Shown here: piece after piece, positions 8,253 to 16,496 of the stretch | Layout: each line of letters starts with the position of its first letter | How positions within the stretch are numbered: the stretch's first letter is position 1 | NCBI GenBank assembly: GCA_021780905.1 | Contig: JAJXXW010000042.1 | Span: 62,001 to 126,000 of the forward strand | Length of the DNA: 64,000 bases | Origin: a bacterium | GTDB taxonomy: Bacteria > Verrucomicrobiota > Verrucomicrobiia > Limisphaerales > UBA11358 | Direction: 5' to 3' | The notes under the pieces: model-generated | What the model was told of the DNA's origin: nothing | Databases searched by the model: none | Seen by the model: only the letters and a program-made list of their open reading frames with translations | Position numbers and translations under genes: made by a program

Positions 8253-10448
8253 CTACTCCATCCGGGTCGCCAAGTCAATCCGCACGGTCGGCATCGGGGC
8301 GTCGAACATCCTGACGGATTCGGTGGCAGGCGCGGGATTTTCCCAAGCCTCCCACCAGGCCGCGCGCAATTCCGGGGTCCAAACCGCCGCCCACGGCGTG
8401 GCCCGCAATGCGGCCACAAGTTCCTGCGCGGAATGCGGGCGTTGCATGGGATCTTTTTCCAAACAGCGTAAAAGCAGTTCCTCCATTTCCCGGCTGACCG
8501 GTTGACCGGTTCGCTGGCTGGGCGGCATCGGCAATACGGTGATCTGCTTGTCATAGACCTCCGCGACGTTGTTGGCCTCAAAAATATACTGTCCGGTCAG
8601 CAAATAATAACCCAGCGCGCCGACGGAATACAAATCACTGCGCGGGTCAACCGCGCCCATGCCATTGATGGCCTCGGGCGGAAGAAACAACGGGGTGCCC
8701 TCGATCACCGGCCCGCCGACCGGTTTTACCCCGGGGCCGGCTGCGGCGCGAAATTCATGGATCAGGCCGAAATCCAGCACCTTGACAAAATCCGCCATCC
8801 CACCGCGCCGGCAGAGAAAAACATTCGCCGGCTTGATGTCGCGATGGATCAGCCCCAGCGCGTGCGCCTCGGCCAGCGAATCGCAGACCTGCGCCAGGAT
8901 GTGGACCACCCGGCCCTCCGGCAACGGCCCGTGGCGAGCCACCAGATCATGCAGATTCATGCCCCGCAGAAATTCCATCGCGTAGTAAAAAATCCCGTCC
9001 GGCGTGTGGCCGTAGTCATAAACCTGGATGGTGTTCGGATGGGTGAGCTGGCAGGTCAGGCAGACTTCGCGCTCGAACCGCGCCACGGCGGCCGGATCGG
9101 CCAGCCCGGCGGACAGGAGCTTCACCGCCGTGTCGCGCCGCATCAACGCGTGCCGCGCGCGATAGACCACGCCCATGCCGCCTTCGCCGATTTTTTCCTC
9201 CAGTGTGTATTGGCCAAGCTGTTTCAATTTCAGTTCCGCCTCGTTCAACCGCCGTCGCCACGCAAGGTTTGCGCAGGAAAAAACAAACAGCGCCGTGGCG
9301 CACAGCAGCAAAAACAGGATCAGCACCACAAAGACCAGTTGCAGCACGCGCAGCGACCGATACGCCTCGTCCGCGTCAATCTGCGTGGCCACGCCAAAAC
9401 CATATTCCGGCAGCCAGCACGAGGCGCCCACCACCGGCACGCCGCGATAGTCGCGCGACGGCGTCACATCCACTTCATCCTCGCCATCCACCGCGCTGGC
9501 CACCAGCCGGATCAGCGGCCGCGCGCTCACCTCGCTGTCCGTGTTCAAATAACCGCGGGTCAAGTCACCGCCGGGGTCATGCAGACGCAGGTTCAAGGCC
9601 GAGGTGGCGTTGGTCGGATCCAGCAGGCCGATCCGCCGGAGCTGGTCGTCAAACCGGCTGTGCGAAATCATCAGCCCGGTCTGGTCAAACGCATAAGTCT
9701 CGCCGGATTCGCCCGAACGGGCGACCGAGAGGATGCGGGAAAATTCCTTGTCGGGATCAATGATGAGGGCCAGTGCCCCGACGACCTCATGGGCCGCGTT
9801 GCGCACCGGTGCCGCCACCTGCATCAGCGAAATGTCGCCGCGGCGGGGGCGGCCGGCGTTCAGCGCCGCCGCATGGTTGAGGCGGGGCGGACTGTTCGTG
9901 CGCAGCCGGACCGAAAGGTTTCTGGCCAGGCGCCGCTGTTCCAGCAGCTCCGGCTTGAACGGCGTGATGATGACCGGCTGGCCGGTGGCGAACAGTTGGG
10001 CAAATTTGTTGGTGTGCGCGTCGGACACCATCAAGTTGCCCGGCCCTTGCAGCCGCTGCGAAGTGGCGACCACCTGGAAATTCGTGGCCACCAGTTGCGC
10101 GACCTCATAGCCCAGTTGCGGCAGGCGCGGCTTCAGCTCGGCCAGGAACCGCTCCCAGTCCGGCATCGGCTGAAAGTCGCGGTGCGCGGCGCGGGGATTT
10201 TCCAGCATCCGCACGGCGAGCGTTCGCACCTCCGGATCTTCGGCCAGCGCGGTCGCCAGCCGCGTCTGGTTCATGGACCAGATGCCGAGCGCGGTGACAT
10301 TCGCCTTCAAGGTCGCGGTCAATTGTGCCTGCAATCCGTTCTCGATGGTCTCGCGCAACCGGGCATGGCCCCACACGCCCAGCACCGCGACGAGCACGGC
10401 AATGGCCAGCGGCAAGGTCCAAACAGGAAGCTTGAATCGACCAAACAT
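8253..10448 (-). CDS. Transmembrane Ser/Thr protein kinase with extracytoplasmic Cache-like sensor
   Basis: The 731-residue chain has receptor-kinase layout. One membrane helix lies near 9-27 and an extracytoplasmic region near 30-365. That region resembles a Cache-type ligand sensor (for example DISLMQVAAPVRNAAHEVVGALALIIDP and YAFDQTGLMISHSRFDD). A second helix lies near 369-392, then a Hanks-type kinase domain at about 414-685. Catalytic parts are intact: GEGGMGVVY loop at 421-429, lysine 443 in AVK, HRDIKPAN at 535-542 and DFG at 559-561. A conserved RCLEKDPMQRP closes the domain. The sensor-at-the-N-terminus order differs from PknB-type kinases. It lies 53 bases upstream of yajC. Its ligand and target are unknown. 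Confidence 0.87.
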   Translation of the reverse strand: MFGRFKLPVWTLPLAIAVLVAVLGVWGHARLRETIENGLQAQLTATLKANVTALGIWSMNQTRLATALAEDPEVRTLAVRMLENPRAAHRDFQPMPDWERFLAELKPRLPQLGYEVAQLVATNFQVVATSQRLQGPGNLMVSDAHTNKFAQLFATGQPVIITPFKPELLEQRRLARNLSVRLRTNSPPRLNHAAALNAGRPRRGDISLMQVAAPVRNAAHEVVGALALIIDPDKEFSRILSVARSGESGETYAFDQTGLMISHSRFDDQLRRIGLLDPTNATSALNLRLHDPGGDLTRGYLNTDSEVSARPLIRLVASAVDGEDEVDVTPSRDYRGVPVVGASCWLPEYGFGVATQIDADEAYRSLRVLQLVFVVLILFLLLCATALFVFSCANLAWRRRLNEAELKLKQLGQYTLEEKIGEGGMGVVYRARHALMRRDTAVKLLSAGLADPAAVARFEREVCLTCQLTHPNTIQVYDYGHTPDGIFYYAMEFLRGMNLHDLVARHGPLPEGRVVHILAQVCDSLAEAHALGLIHRDIKPANVFLCRRGGMADFVKVLDFGLIHEFRAAAGPGVKPVGGPVIEGTPLFLPPEAINGMGAVDPRSDLYSVGALGYYLLTGQYIFEANNVAEVYDKQITVLPMPPSQRTGQPVSREMEELLLRCLEKDPMQRPHSAQELVAALRATPWAAVWTPELRAAWWEAWENPAPATESVRMFDAPMPTVRIDLATRME

Positions 10449-10580
10449 AATTCTTTCAGCCAGACGCCGACCGGACGATTTCGGTTTCCTTTATTTCATC
10501 GGACAGCGCGAACTGATGCAAAAGAGCAGAGATGGGATTGAGCGAATGGATAAAATGAAGTTGAAACCCCTTGACCCACC

Positions 10581-11915
10581 TCACAAACCCAGCTTCTTGA
10601 ACCGCGCACCAACCTCCTTGAAATGAAACTCCAACGAGCACAGCTTTTCCAGTTCGCCGGCCTGAAAATATTTCGCCACAGCGGGATCGGCCTGGAGCTG
10701 CGCCACGAAATCCGCATCGTCGCGGCCGGCGTGCTTGACCGCCCAGGTTTTCATCGCCGCCTCCTGGCAGAGCTTGTAGGCGGCCTCGCGCGTCAGACCT
10801 TTCCTGATCAGCGCCAGCAGGACGGTCTGGCTGTTCCACATGCCCAGCGAAAGGCCGATGTTTTTCCTCATGTTCGCCGGATAGACCACGATGCCATCCA
10901 TCAGCCGGGTCAGCAGGCCGAGCATATAATCCAGCAGCGTGCAGGAGTCGGGGAAAATAATCCGCTCGACGGACGAATGCGAAATATCCCGCTCGTGCCA
11001 CAGCGCCACGTTTTCCAGCGCCGCCAGGGCGTTGCCGCGCAGCACGCGCGCAAGGCCGGTGAGGCGTTCCCAAGTGATCGGATTCCGCTTGTGCGGCATG
11101 GCGCTGGAACCTTTCTGCCCCGGGGTGAACGGCTCCTCCGCTTCGAGGACTTCGGTGCGTTGCAGATGGCGGAACTCGACGGCCCAGCGTTCGATGCTCG
11201 CGCCGACTAGGGCCAGTGCCAGTTGAAACTCGGCGTGGATGTCGCGCTGCACCACTTGCGTGGCGATGGGCGCGGGCCTCAGGCCCAGTTTTTTGCAGAC
11301 AAACGCCTCGACGCGCGGCGACAAATGCGCGCTGGTGCCGACGGCGCCGGAGATTTTCCCGACCGACACCACTTCGCGCACGGTTTCCAATCGGCGCAAC
11401 GCGCGGGAAAACTCGTCGTGCATCAGCGCCAGCTTCAAACCGAACGTCGTCGGTTCGCCGTGGATGCCGTGACTGCGGCCCATGCACGGCGTGAACTTGT
11501 GCTCGTTCGCGCGCCGGGCGATCACGGGCAGCAGTTTCTCAACGTCGGCAATCAGGATATCCGCGCTCTGCTGCATTTGCACCGCGTAACAAGTGTCGCC
11601 CACGTCGCTGCTCGTCAGGCCGAAATGAAACCAGCGGCTCGCATTGTCGTTAATGACCTCGGCAACGGCGGTGGTGAAGCCGATCACGTCATGGTTGAGA
11701 ACTTTTTCCAATTCGCGCTGGCGGGCGACGAGACCGGGCAGATCGGCGAACCATTGGTCGCAACCCGCCTTGATTTTGGCGAAATCTTTCGCGGGAACGA
11801 TTTTCTCCTTCACCAGCGCCGCGCTGGCCAGCAGTTCGATCTGCAGCCAGATCTTCAGCTTGTTTTCGTCCGTCCAAATCGCCCGCATATCGGGGCGCGA
11901 ATAACGCGTAATCAT
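10581..11915 (-). CDS. purB: Adenylosuccinate lyase
   Basis: PurB cleaves SAICAR to AICAR and adenylosuccinate to AMP in purine synthesis. From the start MITRYSRPDMRAIWTDE the protein has 444 residues. The fumarase/aspartase-family signature GSSAMPHKRNPITWERL is at about 256-272, and the conserved TSSDVGDT segment near 87-94 lies at the active site. An in-frame start six codons upstream (11933) is possible, but MITRYS is the family start. The gap to the downstream kinase gene is 132 bases, so they may not share a message. Confidence 0.95.
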   Translation of the reverse strand: MITRYSRPDMRAIWTDENKLKIWLQIELLASAALVKEKIVPAKDFAKIKAGCDQWFADLPGLVARQRELEKVLNHDVIGFTTAVAEVINDNASRWFHFGLTSSDVGDTCYAVQMQQSADILIADVEKLLPVIARRANEHKFTPCMGRSHGIHGEPTTFGLKLALMHDEFSRALRRLETVREVVSVGKISGAVGTSAHLSPRVEAFVCKKLGLRPAPIATQVVQRDIHAEFQLALALVGASIERWAVEFRHLQRTEVLEAEEPFTPGQKGSSAMPHKRNPITWERLTGLARVLRGNALAALENVALWHERDISHSSVERIIFPDSCTLLDYMLGLLTRLMDGIVVYPANMRKNIGLSLGMWNSQTVLLALIRKGLTREAAYKLCQEAAMKTWAVKHAGRDDADFVAQLQADPAVAKYFQAGELEKLCSLEFHFKEVGARFKKLGL

Positions 11916-11916
11916 G

Positions 11917-11975
11917 GGTTGAGGATAAACCAACCATTAAATCGTTGAAATGTTAAATCGCTGAACTGGAAAATC
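11917..11975. repeat. AT-rich TTAAATCG words upstream of purB
   Basis: The stretch carries ATTAAATCGTTGAAATGTTA and then AAATCGCTGAA, two copies of an AAATCG(T/C)TGAA word, in the gap between purB and the DMT permease gene. It resembles the other low-complexity word repeats in this window and may contain the purB promoter. No clear promoter is visible. Confidence 0.35.
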
Positions 11976-11999
11976 CCGCCGGCGCGGACGAAGCCCGAT

Positions 12000-13004
12000 T
12001 CAGGGATTCACCGGCTCTCGATCAATCGCCTTTCCCTCCAGCCAGCGCGATTGCAACAGGACGTTCGCGGCGGTAATCAGGCCGCCACCGGCCAGCAGAC
12101 GGACGGAAAGGGTTTCATTGGCATAGCCGATGCCAGCCCACCTGGAAAACAGGGCCGGCAGAAACAGCGCCAGCAGGCTCGCAAAAACCGGCTCGGCGCA
12201 GTAAATCAAGCCCGCCTCCGTCGCATTGACATAGCGTTGCCAGTGGTTCATCAGAATAAAGGCGCCCAGCGTGCAAAACAAAATGAGCAGCGCCAGAAAA
12301 CCGCAGGCCGCCGGCGACGCGTAGGCGCGCAGACAGGCCGCCGCATCCGGCGCGGTGGCGCAGACCAGCGGCGCGATCACCAGCGCCGTGCCCAGCAGCA
12401 TCACGCAGGTGAAAGCCAGCGTGCGGTTGCCCGCGTAGCGCGGATGGTTCAGGCCGAGAATCTGGCCGGTGAACAGCAGCGAAGCCAGCAAGGTTTCCTG
12501 TTCGCCGCGGCCGAGCTTGAGAAAATGGAAATTAACTCCGGCCAGCACCACCACCCCGGCGACGACCAGCGCGATGCACAACAAGGTTTTTGGCGACGGC
12601 CATTGCCGGTGCAGCAGCGCCAGCCAGACGGGAATGAAAACACAGTAGGCCTGCGTCAGAAACGCCGAAGTGGATGCCGGCGTGTAAGCCAGGCCATCCA
12701 TCTGCAACAAAATCCCGGCACCGCCGAAAAGCGCCAGCACCATCCCCTGCTCCAGTTCCAACCGGCCCAAGCCGCGCAATTGCCGCCAGGCAAAGGGCAC
12801 CACCAGCAGCCCAGCCAGGCCGAAACGGCACAGCACACTCAACGAACTGAAAAACCAACTGCCGGATTGAGGCAACAGTCCCTGCTGCGTGAGCGCCAGC
12901 GCCTTCATCGTGGGAAAGCTCAGGGACCACAGCGCCGTGCAAAAGAGCAGCATCTGCATGGCCTGCCGGCGGCGGGCAGCGGGCTGGAGGGGGGAAGAAT
13001 TCAA
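12000..13004 (-). CDS. DMT-superfamily (EamA-like) permease
   Basis: This 334-residue hydrophobic protein has about ten membrane segments arranged as two five-helix repeats, the EamA/DMT pattern (for example ALWSLSFPTMKALAL near the N-terminus and GLIYCAEPVFASLLALFLPALF in the second half). Such permeases export metabolites or amino acids; the substrate cannot be read from the sequence. The frame opens at TTG 13004, which overlaps the stop of the rhomboid gene (TTGA). An ATG at 12959 (MQMLLF) is an alternative and fits the first helix well. The two genes are clearly one transcription unit. Confidence 0.85.
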   Translation of the reverse strand: MNSSPLQPAARRRQAMQMLLFCTALWSLSFPTMKALALTQQGLLPQSGSWFFSSLSVLCRFGLAGLLVVPFAWRQLRGLGRLELEQGMVLALFGGAGILLQMDGLAYTPASTSAFLTQAYCVFIPVWLALLHRQWPSPKTLLCIALVVAGVVVLAGVNFHFLKLGRGEQETLLASLLFTGQILGLNHPRYAGNRTLAFTCVMLLGTALVIAPLVCATAPDAAACLRAYASPAACGFLALLILFCTLGAFILMNHWQRYVNATEAGLIYCAEPVFASLLALFLPALFSRWAGIGYANETLSVRLLAGGGLITAANVLLQSRWLEGKAIDREPVNP

Positions 13005-13894
13005 GAACGGCGGATGTGCTTGCGGGCCGTTTCGAGGATTTCGCGTTCGCGGGCCGTGAGGCTCTGGAGGCCGTGCGCGGAGATTTTGTCGAGGATGGGA
13101 TCCACTTCGCTTTCCACAAAACCGGCGGATTTGTTTTCCACCAACACTTCAACCGCCGGGCGGCGCAAAGAAGATTTTGCCGCGGGCCGCAACGCGCCTT
13201 CCAGTTGCGACCAGTCGCCCTGCAAAATCTTCCGCACAAAAAACCAGCCCATGGCCATGCCGCCGAGATGCGCGGCATGGGCCACGCCGGGCATGATGAC
13301 ATTCGGAAAGGCAAAACCGGTCAGCGCCAGCACTGCCGAGACGGCAAGCAGCGTCTTCGCCCGCATATGAACCGGAATGACGAACAGAATCAGCATGGTC
13401 AACTCGCGCTCGGGAAAAATCATCGCAAACGCCGCGACCAAGCCGAAGGCGCAGGCCGAGGCGCCCACCACCGCCCCCCCGAAGTATTCCGGCCAAAGCA
13501 GCGCCACCAGCACTTGGAACACCCCACCGACGATGCCGCTGGAAAACACCAGCGCGAGAAATTTCCGACCGCCGAGCACGGCTTCCACTTCGCGACCGAA
13601 AACAAAAATCGCCCAACTGTTTAGTAGGATGTGCATCCAGCCAGCGTGGAGAAACTGATACGTCACCAACTGCCAGACGCAGCCCTGCTCGATGCCCTCC
13701 ACGCTCAAGGCGAGATATCGGTAAAAAAAATCGTTGCGCGGAAAAAACTGCGCCATCACCAGATTGTTGACGACGAACACCACGGCATAGGCGGCCAGCA
13801 GTGCCACGGTCCAAGACCATTGGAAACCAAGGCGCGGCCGCCAGCGCGGCTCGGGATATTCCGGCTGCCTCATGTAATCGCGATCTTCAAGCAT
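13001..13894 (-). CDS. Rhomboid-family intramembrane serine protease
   Basis: Rhomboids cut membrane proteins within the bilayer using a Ser-His pair. The serine motif is VVGASACAFGLV and the histidine lies in GVAHAAHLGGMAMGWFF. The HAGWMHILLNSWAIFVFGREVE stretch is the conserved second helix. A cytoplasmic C-terminal tail ends LTAREREILETARKHIRRS, and this KISAHGLQSLTAREREIL type of tail is common in Verrucomicrobia and Bacteroidetes rhomboids. I start at ATG 13894 (MLEDRDYM). A longer in-frame start at 13933 would overlap the tail of the RAYT pseudogene. It overlaps the next gene by four bases. Confidence 0.9.
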   Translation of the reverse strand: MLEDRDYMRQPEYPEPRWRPRLGFQWSWTVALLAAYAVVFVVNNLVMAQFFPRNDFFYRYLALSVEGIEQGCVWQLVTYQFLHAGWMHILLNSWAIFVFGREVEAVLGGRKFLALVFSSGIVGGVFQVLVALLWPEYFGGAVVGASACAFGLVAAFAMIFPERELTMLILFVIPVHMRAKTLLAVSAVLALTGFAFPNVIMPGVAHAAHLGGMAMGWFFVRKILQGDWSQLEGALRPAAKSSLRRPAVEVLVENKSAGFVESEVDPILDKISAHGLQSLTAREREILETARKHIRRS

Positions 13895-13934
13895 GGCCGT
13901 ATAGTGGCTCAAAAAACGGCGCAGGGAAAACAAA

Positions 13935-14428
13935 AAGGCCGGCGCTTGCCCGGAGCCAGTGCGGACGCCGTTCCGGCGGCTTCAGATAGTCCGGCCAACT
14001 GCCACACACCTAATCCCGCACCGGCTCGGCGGCGCGCAGCAGTTTTGCCCGCACCGGATTCAAATGCACATTATCGCACGCCATCCGCAGATAGCCGTTG
14101 CCGCTGCGTCCACGATGTGCGACTTGTAACGTCCGCTGGACAGGTGGCCGCACAGTTTGTGCCGCCGGTTGAACCGCACTGTGTAGGTGCTCATAAGCCC
14201 TCTCATGCCTGCACCAAGTCGGCCTCGGGCGTCTCGCCACCAAATTAAAATGATTATTCATCAGGCAATACCCATGCACCCGCCAGTCCGTCTGGGCGAA
14301 AACTTCGCCCAAGGTGGCGACGACCGCTGGCGGTCGGGGGCGTCCTCAAAAATCGGCTCGCGCCGGTCGCCGCGATACATCGTGTGAGAAATTGCGCCAG
14401 GATCCTCGATCCGCAGTTGCCGGGGCAT
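13935..14428 (-). pseudogene. Broken REP-associated tyrosine transposase (RAYT, IS200-like Y1 family)
   Basis: The start MPRQLRIEDPGAISHTMYRG at 14428 is typical of RAYTs, the single-copy transposases that mobilise REP hairpins. The frame then shifts near 14320 (to LGEVFAQTDWRVHGYCLMNN), again near 14220, and the segment reads on as TYTVRFNRRHKLCGHL, then GNGYLRMACDNVHLNPVRAK. It ends as WPDYLKPPERRPHWLR in yet another phase close to 13940. The HUH catalytic pair is also damaged: the sequence reads NNHFNLV where HFHLV is expected. It is therefore inactive. It lies between the rhomboid gene and the DUF2203 remnant. Confidence 0.82.
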
Positions 14429-14461
14429 GACCACCAAACTATGCCAATGCATTTGGACTCC

Positions 14462-14535
14462 AGTTCCAGTCGGTGGGCCGCTCGCCCCACGTGCCGCACC
14501 CGCCGGTAGCCGGCACTTCGTTTCCACCAGCCAAA
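14462..14535. repeat. Hairpin-rich sequence upstream of the RAYT pseudogene
   Basis: Two neighbouring GC-rich inverted repeats are visible: GGTGGGCCGCTCGCCCCAC with a GTGGG/CCCAC stem, and GTGCCG...CGGCAC around CCGGTAGCCGG. This is where RAYT genes usually have REP-like hairpins. Whether these are true REPs of this transposase cannot be told without other genomic copies. Confidence 0.4.
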
Positions 14536-14566
14536 CACTTTCTAAAGCTTGCCCTGAAGCGAACTC

Positions 14567-14824
14567 AATAGCCGGTTGGCGCACACCGCCGAGTTCCAGC
14601 GGCGGGAGATTTTCATCAAGAATCGTTCGCGCGGCCTGGTGGATTTTCCGGCGCTCATCGGCGGCAAGGAGGTTTTCCTGTGCTGGGAAGCCGACGCGGA
14701 CAAGGTGGAATTCTGGCACGATCTGAAAACCGGCTACGGCGGACGCGAACGGCTCTGGTCTCATCGTCGGGTTGTCCAGTCGTTAAAGTGTTCCAGCGTT
14801 GTCGGGAAGACAATCCGCGATTGA
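14567..14824 (+). pseudogene. C-terminal remnant of a DUF2203 protein
   Basis: The frame reads RRLAHTAEFQR...IKNRSRGLVDFPALIGGKEVFLCWEADADKVEFWHDLKTGYGGRE. GLVDFPA, VFLCWE and VEFWHDL are hallmarks of the small DUF2203 family (about 120-140 residues). The N-terminal half is missing: an in-frame stop lies just upstream and the sequence there belongs to the RAYT region. I infer that the gene was cut when the RAYT-related DNA arrived. No proper start codon is left; TTG 14576 is the first candidate. Confidence 0.55.
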
Positions 14825-14837
14825 ACGATACCAGGAT

Positions 14838-15947
14838 TCAACGAACTTTCACCCGCCCGGTGTGCTGTGGATTGGCGCGCCACAGCGGCCAGGAACTTTT
14901 CGCGGCGGCCGCGTTGTTGGTAACGTGTTCGTAGGCAAATAGCCGCTGGCCGTCAGTCCAATAGATGGTGCCGGCGGGACTGAGGTTTGGGGCGGCACTC
15001 GGGTCGTAGCCGCTGGGGAACTGGCAAAGGTATTCCGAATTGAGTTTGAATTCGCCGGCCCGGGCCCAGGCAGTGGTGATCAAAACCTGGCCGCTGGCCG
15101 TGACAGCGCCGGTGATGTCTGTCGGTGCCCCGGTGCCAAAATGCCAGCGTAGCTTGCCGGCGGGGCTGACCGAACACTGCTCGCTCGCGCTGGCCAGGTA
15201 GAGGTTGCCGGTCTCGTCCAAGACCGGTGACGAACTCGTATAGCCGCCGGTGTGCAGTCGCCAGGCTTCGCTCCCGTCAGGATTCAAGGCGAAAAGATTG
15301 CCATCCGTCGAGCTGATGTAGATGATCCCATTGGTGGCGAGCGTGGGCGACGCGGTGATTTCCGCGCCGGTGGTGAACTTCCATTTCAACTGGCCGTCCG
15401 GCGCGAGCGCGTAAAGATTATGGTCGTGCGAGCTGAAATAAATCGTGCCGTCCGCCCCGATCGCCGGCGAGGAATCCACGACGCCGGCGGTGGCAAATTT
15501 CCATTTCAACTGCCCGGCCGGATCGAGCGCGTAGAAGTTTTTGTCCCACGATCCCACATAAACCGTCCCATCAGCGGCGAGGGCCGGCGAGGCGTCCACC
15601 CAGGCGCCGGTGGCGAATTTCCATTTCAACTTGCCGGCCGGCGTGAGCGCGTAAAAATTCCAGTCGCGGTCGCCAAAGTAAACCGTGCCGTCCGCGGCCA
15701 CCGCCGGCGACGACTTGATTTCGCGACCCGCTTTGAATCGCCATTGGACCGCGCCGTCCGGCGTGACGGCCAGGAGCCAGCCATGGAAGGTGCCCTGGTA
15801 AATCGTGCCGTCCGGCGCAAGGGCCGGGGAGCTGACCGAGCCGTAGTCGGGCAATTTCAACGCCCACAGGTTGGTCACGCCGAGTTCGTCCGCCCGGGTG
15901 CCCAAACCGGAGCTAAAAAAACACAAAGCCAAAAACCAGATTTTCAT
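14838..15947 (-). CDS. Secreted PQQ-type beta-propeller protein
   Basis: From MKIWFLALCFFSSGLGTRA, a clear signal peptide, the 369-residue protein is a string of about eight blades. Each has a pattern like SSPALAADGTVYVGSWDKNFYALDPAGQLKWKF, the PQQ/quinoprotein propeller repeat also found in BamB. There is no enzymatic signature, so it probably serves as a periplasmic or outer-membrane scaffold. The very regular blades, with identical KWKF and DGTVY segments, suggest recent internal duplication. A longer frame start (15983) is less likely because it precedes the signal peptide. It is isolated between decayed genes. Confidence 0.78.
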   Translation of the reverse strand: MKIWFLALCFFSSGLGTRADELGVTNLWALKLPDYGSVSSPALAPDGTIYQGTFHGWLLAVTPDGAVQWRFKAGREIKSSPAVAADGTVYFGDRDWNFYALTPAGKLKWKFATGAWVDASPALAADGTVYVGSWDKNFYALDPAGQLKWKFATAGVVDSSPAIGADGTIYFSSHDHNLYALAPDGQLKWKFTTGAEITASPTLATNGIIYISSTDGNLFALNPDGSEAWRLHTGGYTSSSPVLDETGNLYLASASEQCSVSPAGKLRWHFGTGAPTDITGAVTASGQVLITTAWARAGEFKLNSEYLCQFPSGYDPSAAPNLSPAGTIYWTDGQRLFAYEHVTNNAAAAKSSWPLWRANPQHTGRVKVR

Positions 15948-16037
15948 TCGCGCCAGTAAAACGGCAAAGCCGCCCGACTGCAATTGGAAAGGTGGGACTG
16001 TGCCCGCGGCTGATAGTTGAGAAAACCCTTGATGTTT

Positions 16038-16304
16038 CTAGATGCTCCCTCGCCTGATGCAGTCTATTTTTTTAGTTGAATTTGTTAACTGGTCGGAAAT
16101 TGCTTTCGCCACTTGCTGTCCCCAAAAGTCATATTCCTTATCCTTAAAACGAACATTATTTGGCTGCTGATACTCGTCCAGATGCGACGTGACGGCAGTG
16201 AACAGATCGTCCGCCTGAATGTTATGCTTTTTCATAATTTTGGCGGCGGCTTGATTTCTTGAAGGGGTGAGTCCCGGCTGTTGACAGCCAAAGGCGGTTG
16301 GCAT
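16038..16304 (-). pseudogene. C-terminal remnant of an SGNH/GDSL hydrolase
   Basis: The coherent part, IMKKHNIQADDLFTAVTSHL through NNVRFKDKEYDFWGQQVAKAI, matches the C-terminal end of SGNH-type esterases. There NVHFxxxGYxxLGxQVAxxI carries the catalytic Asp-x-x-His region; here FKDKEYDFWG replaces the expected histidine block. The first ~17 residues (MPTAFGCQQPGLTPSRN) do not look like that family. The AT-rich codon use differs from neighbours. I read this as a truncated, probably dead, acquired gene. Confidence 0.5.
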
Positions 16305-16496
16305 TTGAAACGGCTGGCCAACTTGGGAGCGGCGCGAAAAACCATGCCGCCGCCCGCCGCCGGGCGGAAAAGTGCCCGGGCAATGGGGTTGGCTGGTTAT
16401 TTTCGTAGTGAAATTGACGACAAAACTAAAAAGAACAACCCAAAAGGCCTTTTTTAGGAGTCTCCTTGCCTGAATTGAATAATGCTTCAGACTGGG

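Noticed and set aside
8502..10541. 679-codon plus-strand frame opposite the kinase
   Set aside because: Shadow of the kinase gene; the product is low complexity and has no motifs, while the minus strand has a complete kinase.
10456..11487. 343-codon minus-strand frame overlapping purB in another phase
   Set aside because: purB itself fills this region with clear catalytic motifs; the other phase has no family features.
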